In this document: piece by piece, positions 9,221 through 10,571 of the stretch
How the letters are laid out: each line of letters begins with the position of its first letter
Numbering within the stretch: position 1 is the stretch's first letter
NCBI GenBank assembly: GCA_021106995.1
Contig: JAIOTG010000104.1
Location: forward strand, 1-10,571
Origin: a bacterium
GTDB taxonomy: Bacteria > Patescibacteriota > Patescibacteriia > Patescibacteriales > JAGXOH01
Length of the DNA: 10,571 nucleotides
Direction of reading: 5' to 3'
The notes under the pieces: model-generated
Told to the model about the DNA's origin: nothing
Databases searched by the model: none
What the model saw: the letters and a program-made list of their open reading frames with translations, nothing else
Made by a program: the position numbers and the translations under genes

Positions 9221-10571
9221 TTATTTTTTTATAGGGATTGTTATTATAAATTTAGTTCCCCTACCTTCTTCGCTCTCACATTTTATTTTGCCTTCATGTT
9301 TATCAACGATATTTTTTACTATAAATAATCCAAGTCCTGTGCCTTCGGTTTCCATTCTTATTACGTTTTCACCTCTGAAGAATTTAGTAAAAAGTTTCCC
9401 TTGATTTTTTTTAGGAATACCTAGGCCATTATCTTCTACTATTATTTTAAAATCTTTTTTCCCAACTTTAAATTTTAAGTGTATTTTTCCGTTTTCAGGC
9501 GTAAATTTAACAGCATTTTCTAGTAGATTTTGTAATACTAGCTCCATCTTTTCTTTATCCATAAACATCTTCGGCATTTTTTTTGGAGCTTCAAATTTAA
9601 ATTTTATCTTTTTATCTTTTATTTTATTTTTTAGATTACTAATAACAATCTCAGCCACTTCGGTAACGTGATTTTTTTCAAAGGAATAACCAAATTTACC
9701 CTCCTCTATACGGGAAACATTTAACATGTCATTAACAAGCTTAATAACTCTTTCATTGCTTTTATAGCCCTGTGATAATATTTCTTTCTGCTCTTGGTTT
9801 AGACTTCCTACCTCTTCGTTTAAATTCATTTTAATAGCCCATTTAATTGCGGTCAGGGGGGTTCTTAATTGGTGAGCGGCGATTGATATAAATTCTGATT
9901 TTAACTCATCTATTATTTTTTCTCTAGTTAGATCATGAAAAATTTTGATGTGTCCGTAGCAAATGTTGTTTTTATCACAGACAGATTCCGTTATTACTTT
10001 ATAAATTACGTCATCTTTATTGTATTTCCCCCCCGAAGTATTAAATGGATTTGTTTTTTGTTTTGAGCTCGATCTGATAATTACTTCTTCTTCCAAAGGG
10101 TTTTTTTTGTTATCTGCTTTTATCGTCTCTGTTTTATAAAAAATAGTTATAACCTTTTTAAAGGTATCGAAAGAAAAGTTTTCTTTTTTAGATTTTATTT
10201 TAGTTCCTATAGAATTCTTTGATATATTAAAAATTTTTTTAGCAGCTGGATTAAAAAGAGATAAATTCCAATTATTATCAACCATAATTATAGGATCAGA
10301 AAAATTAGAAATAATACTGGCTACTTTTTTTCTTTCTTCTTCCGTTTTTTCCTTCTCCATTTTTATTGCTTGTTCTGATTTTTTTAATTCTGTTATATTT
10401 TCTTTTAGTTTTTGAGCCATTCTATTAAAAGATAGGCCTAGTTGTGAAAATTCATCTTCCCCTTCTATTTTTATTTTAGTATTCAGCTTCCCTTTTTTTA
10501 ATTCCTCAGTCCCGTGATATAAAAGTTTTATTGGATATAAAAATTTTCTAGTAAGAATTATACTGAAGAAA
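9221..10571 (-). CDS. Sensor histidine kinase (HAMP-PAS-HisKA-HATPase), 5' partial
   Basis: 449 residues to the window edge; the frame runs past 10571, so the first internal ATG (10420) is not the true start. Residues 1-50 of the fragment are the end of a membrane segment and a HAMP domain (LYPIKLLYHGTEELKKGKLN ... GEDEFSQLGLSFNRMAQKL). A coiled coil (KSEQAIKMEKEKTEEERKK) leads to a PAS domain (about 85-220; IISNFSDPIIMVDNNWNLSL). The HisKA H-box SIAAHQLRTPLTAIKW has the phospho-accepting His (fragment residue 233). The ATPase domain has its N box (LLENAVKF), G1 (EDNGLGIP), F (LFTKFFRG) and G2 (GTGLGLFIV) motifs intact, so it should be an active kinase. PAS plus HAMP points to a membrane sensor of an unknown signal. 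No response regulator is visible; it may lie upstream, outside the window. Confidence 0.96.
   Translation of the reverse strand, partial: FFSIILTRKFLYPIKLLYHGTEELKKGKLNTKIKIEGEDEFSQLGLSFNRMAQKLKENITELKKSEQAIKMEKEKTEEERKKVASIISNFSDPIIMVDNNWNLSLFNPAAKKIFNISKNSIGTKIKSKKENFSFDTFKKVITIFYKTETIKADNKKNPLEEEVIIRSSSKQKTNPFNTSGGKYNKDDVIYKVITESVCDKNNICYGHIKIFHDLTREKIIDELKSEFISIAAHQLRTPLTAIKWAIKMNLNEEVGSLNQEQKEILSQGYKSNERVIKLVNDMLNVSRIEEGKFGYSFEKNHVTEVAEIVISNLKNKIKDKKIKFKFEAPKKMPKMFMDKEKMELVLQNLLENAVKFTPENGKIHLKFKVGKKDFKIIVEDNGLGIPKKNQGKLFTKFFRGENVIRMETEGTGLGLFIVKNIVDKHEGKIKCESEEGRGTKFIITIPIKK

Noticed and set aside
9113..9328. 71-codon hydrophobic open frame on the plus strand
   Set aside because: Overlaps the start of the 184-aa gene, its promoter and the 3' end of the kinase on the opposite strand; the hydrophobic look comes from T-rich codons.
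10418..10420. ATG at 10420 as start of the histidine kinase
   Set aside because: The frame continues upstream through a clear HAMP domain to the window edge, so this Met is internal.
1..10571. Alternative genetic code with TGA as glycine or tryptophan
   Set aside because: TGG is used for tryptophan, acyP ends sensibly at TGA in an ATGA overlap, and no gene needs TGA read-through.
1..10571. CRISPR array, transposase, integrase or rRNA
   Set aside because: No regularly spaced repeats, no transposase or recombinase motifs in any frame, and no rRNA-like segments were seen.

Overview
The window is very AT-rich (the non-coding stretches extremely so) and bacterial. It uses the standard code: TGG is tryptophan, and TGA ends acyP in the ATGA overlap with truB. 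The genes are small, most plus-strand genes have no visible Shine-Dalgarno sequence, TruB lacks its C-terminal PUA extension, and one secreted protein is of a type I associate with candidate-phylum genomes. Together with rubrerythrin and desulfoferrodoxin, this suggests an anaerobic or microaerophilic member of the Patescibacteria/CPR. That placement is an inference; there is no rRNA or ribosomal protein gene here to test it.

Left part, plus strand (1-1554): the C-terminal rubredoxin-like end of a rubrerythrin, then a two-iron-centre desulfoferrodoxin (superoxide reductase), together a peroxide/superoxide defence pair. After a hairpin come acylphosphatase and TruB, overlapping by ATGA. Middle-left, plus strand (1581-4920): a near-consensus promoter with a perfect inverted repeat over its -10 box leads into a DUF5320 Gly/Met-rich small protein, a DUF134 helix-turn-helix regulator with its own leaderless-type promoter, a thioredoxin-like/CcdA (DsbD-type) fusion, and a YibE/F membrane protein. 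This looks like a regulated envelope thiol-redox or metal-related module.

Centre (4921-6755): a two-gene tRNA unit (Arg-UCU and His-GUG, neither with encoded CCA) preceded by a promoter and a leader that can fold in two mutually exclusive ways, one terminator-like. After the tRNA terminator comes a non-coding block that recurs about 1.4 kb downstream as a diverged copy. Between the copies lie a membrane-anchored, six-cysteine extracytoplasmic protein and a probable frameshifted gene remnant.

Right part, minus strand (6703-10571): an SPFH/stomatin-like protein from a leaderless extended -10 promoter; a 110-aa orphan gene with an exact TTGACA-17-TATAAT promoter, a Shine-Dalgarno sequence and a terminator; a 184-aa protein made of two tandem copies of an unrecognised ~85-residue domain, with a strong promoter and AGGAGG; and a HAMP-PAS-HisKA-HATPase histidine kinase cut by the window edge. 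Short related repeats (AGTTC-N-GAACGT and flanks) lie in the intergenic gaps of this half. The two orphan minus-strand genes, with their strong Shine-Dalgarno sites and TAG stops, look different from the plus-strand genes and may be accessory.
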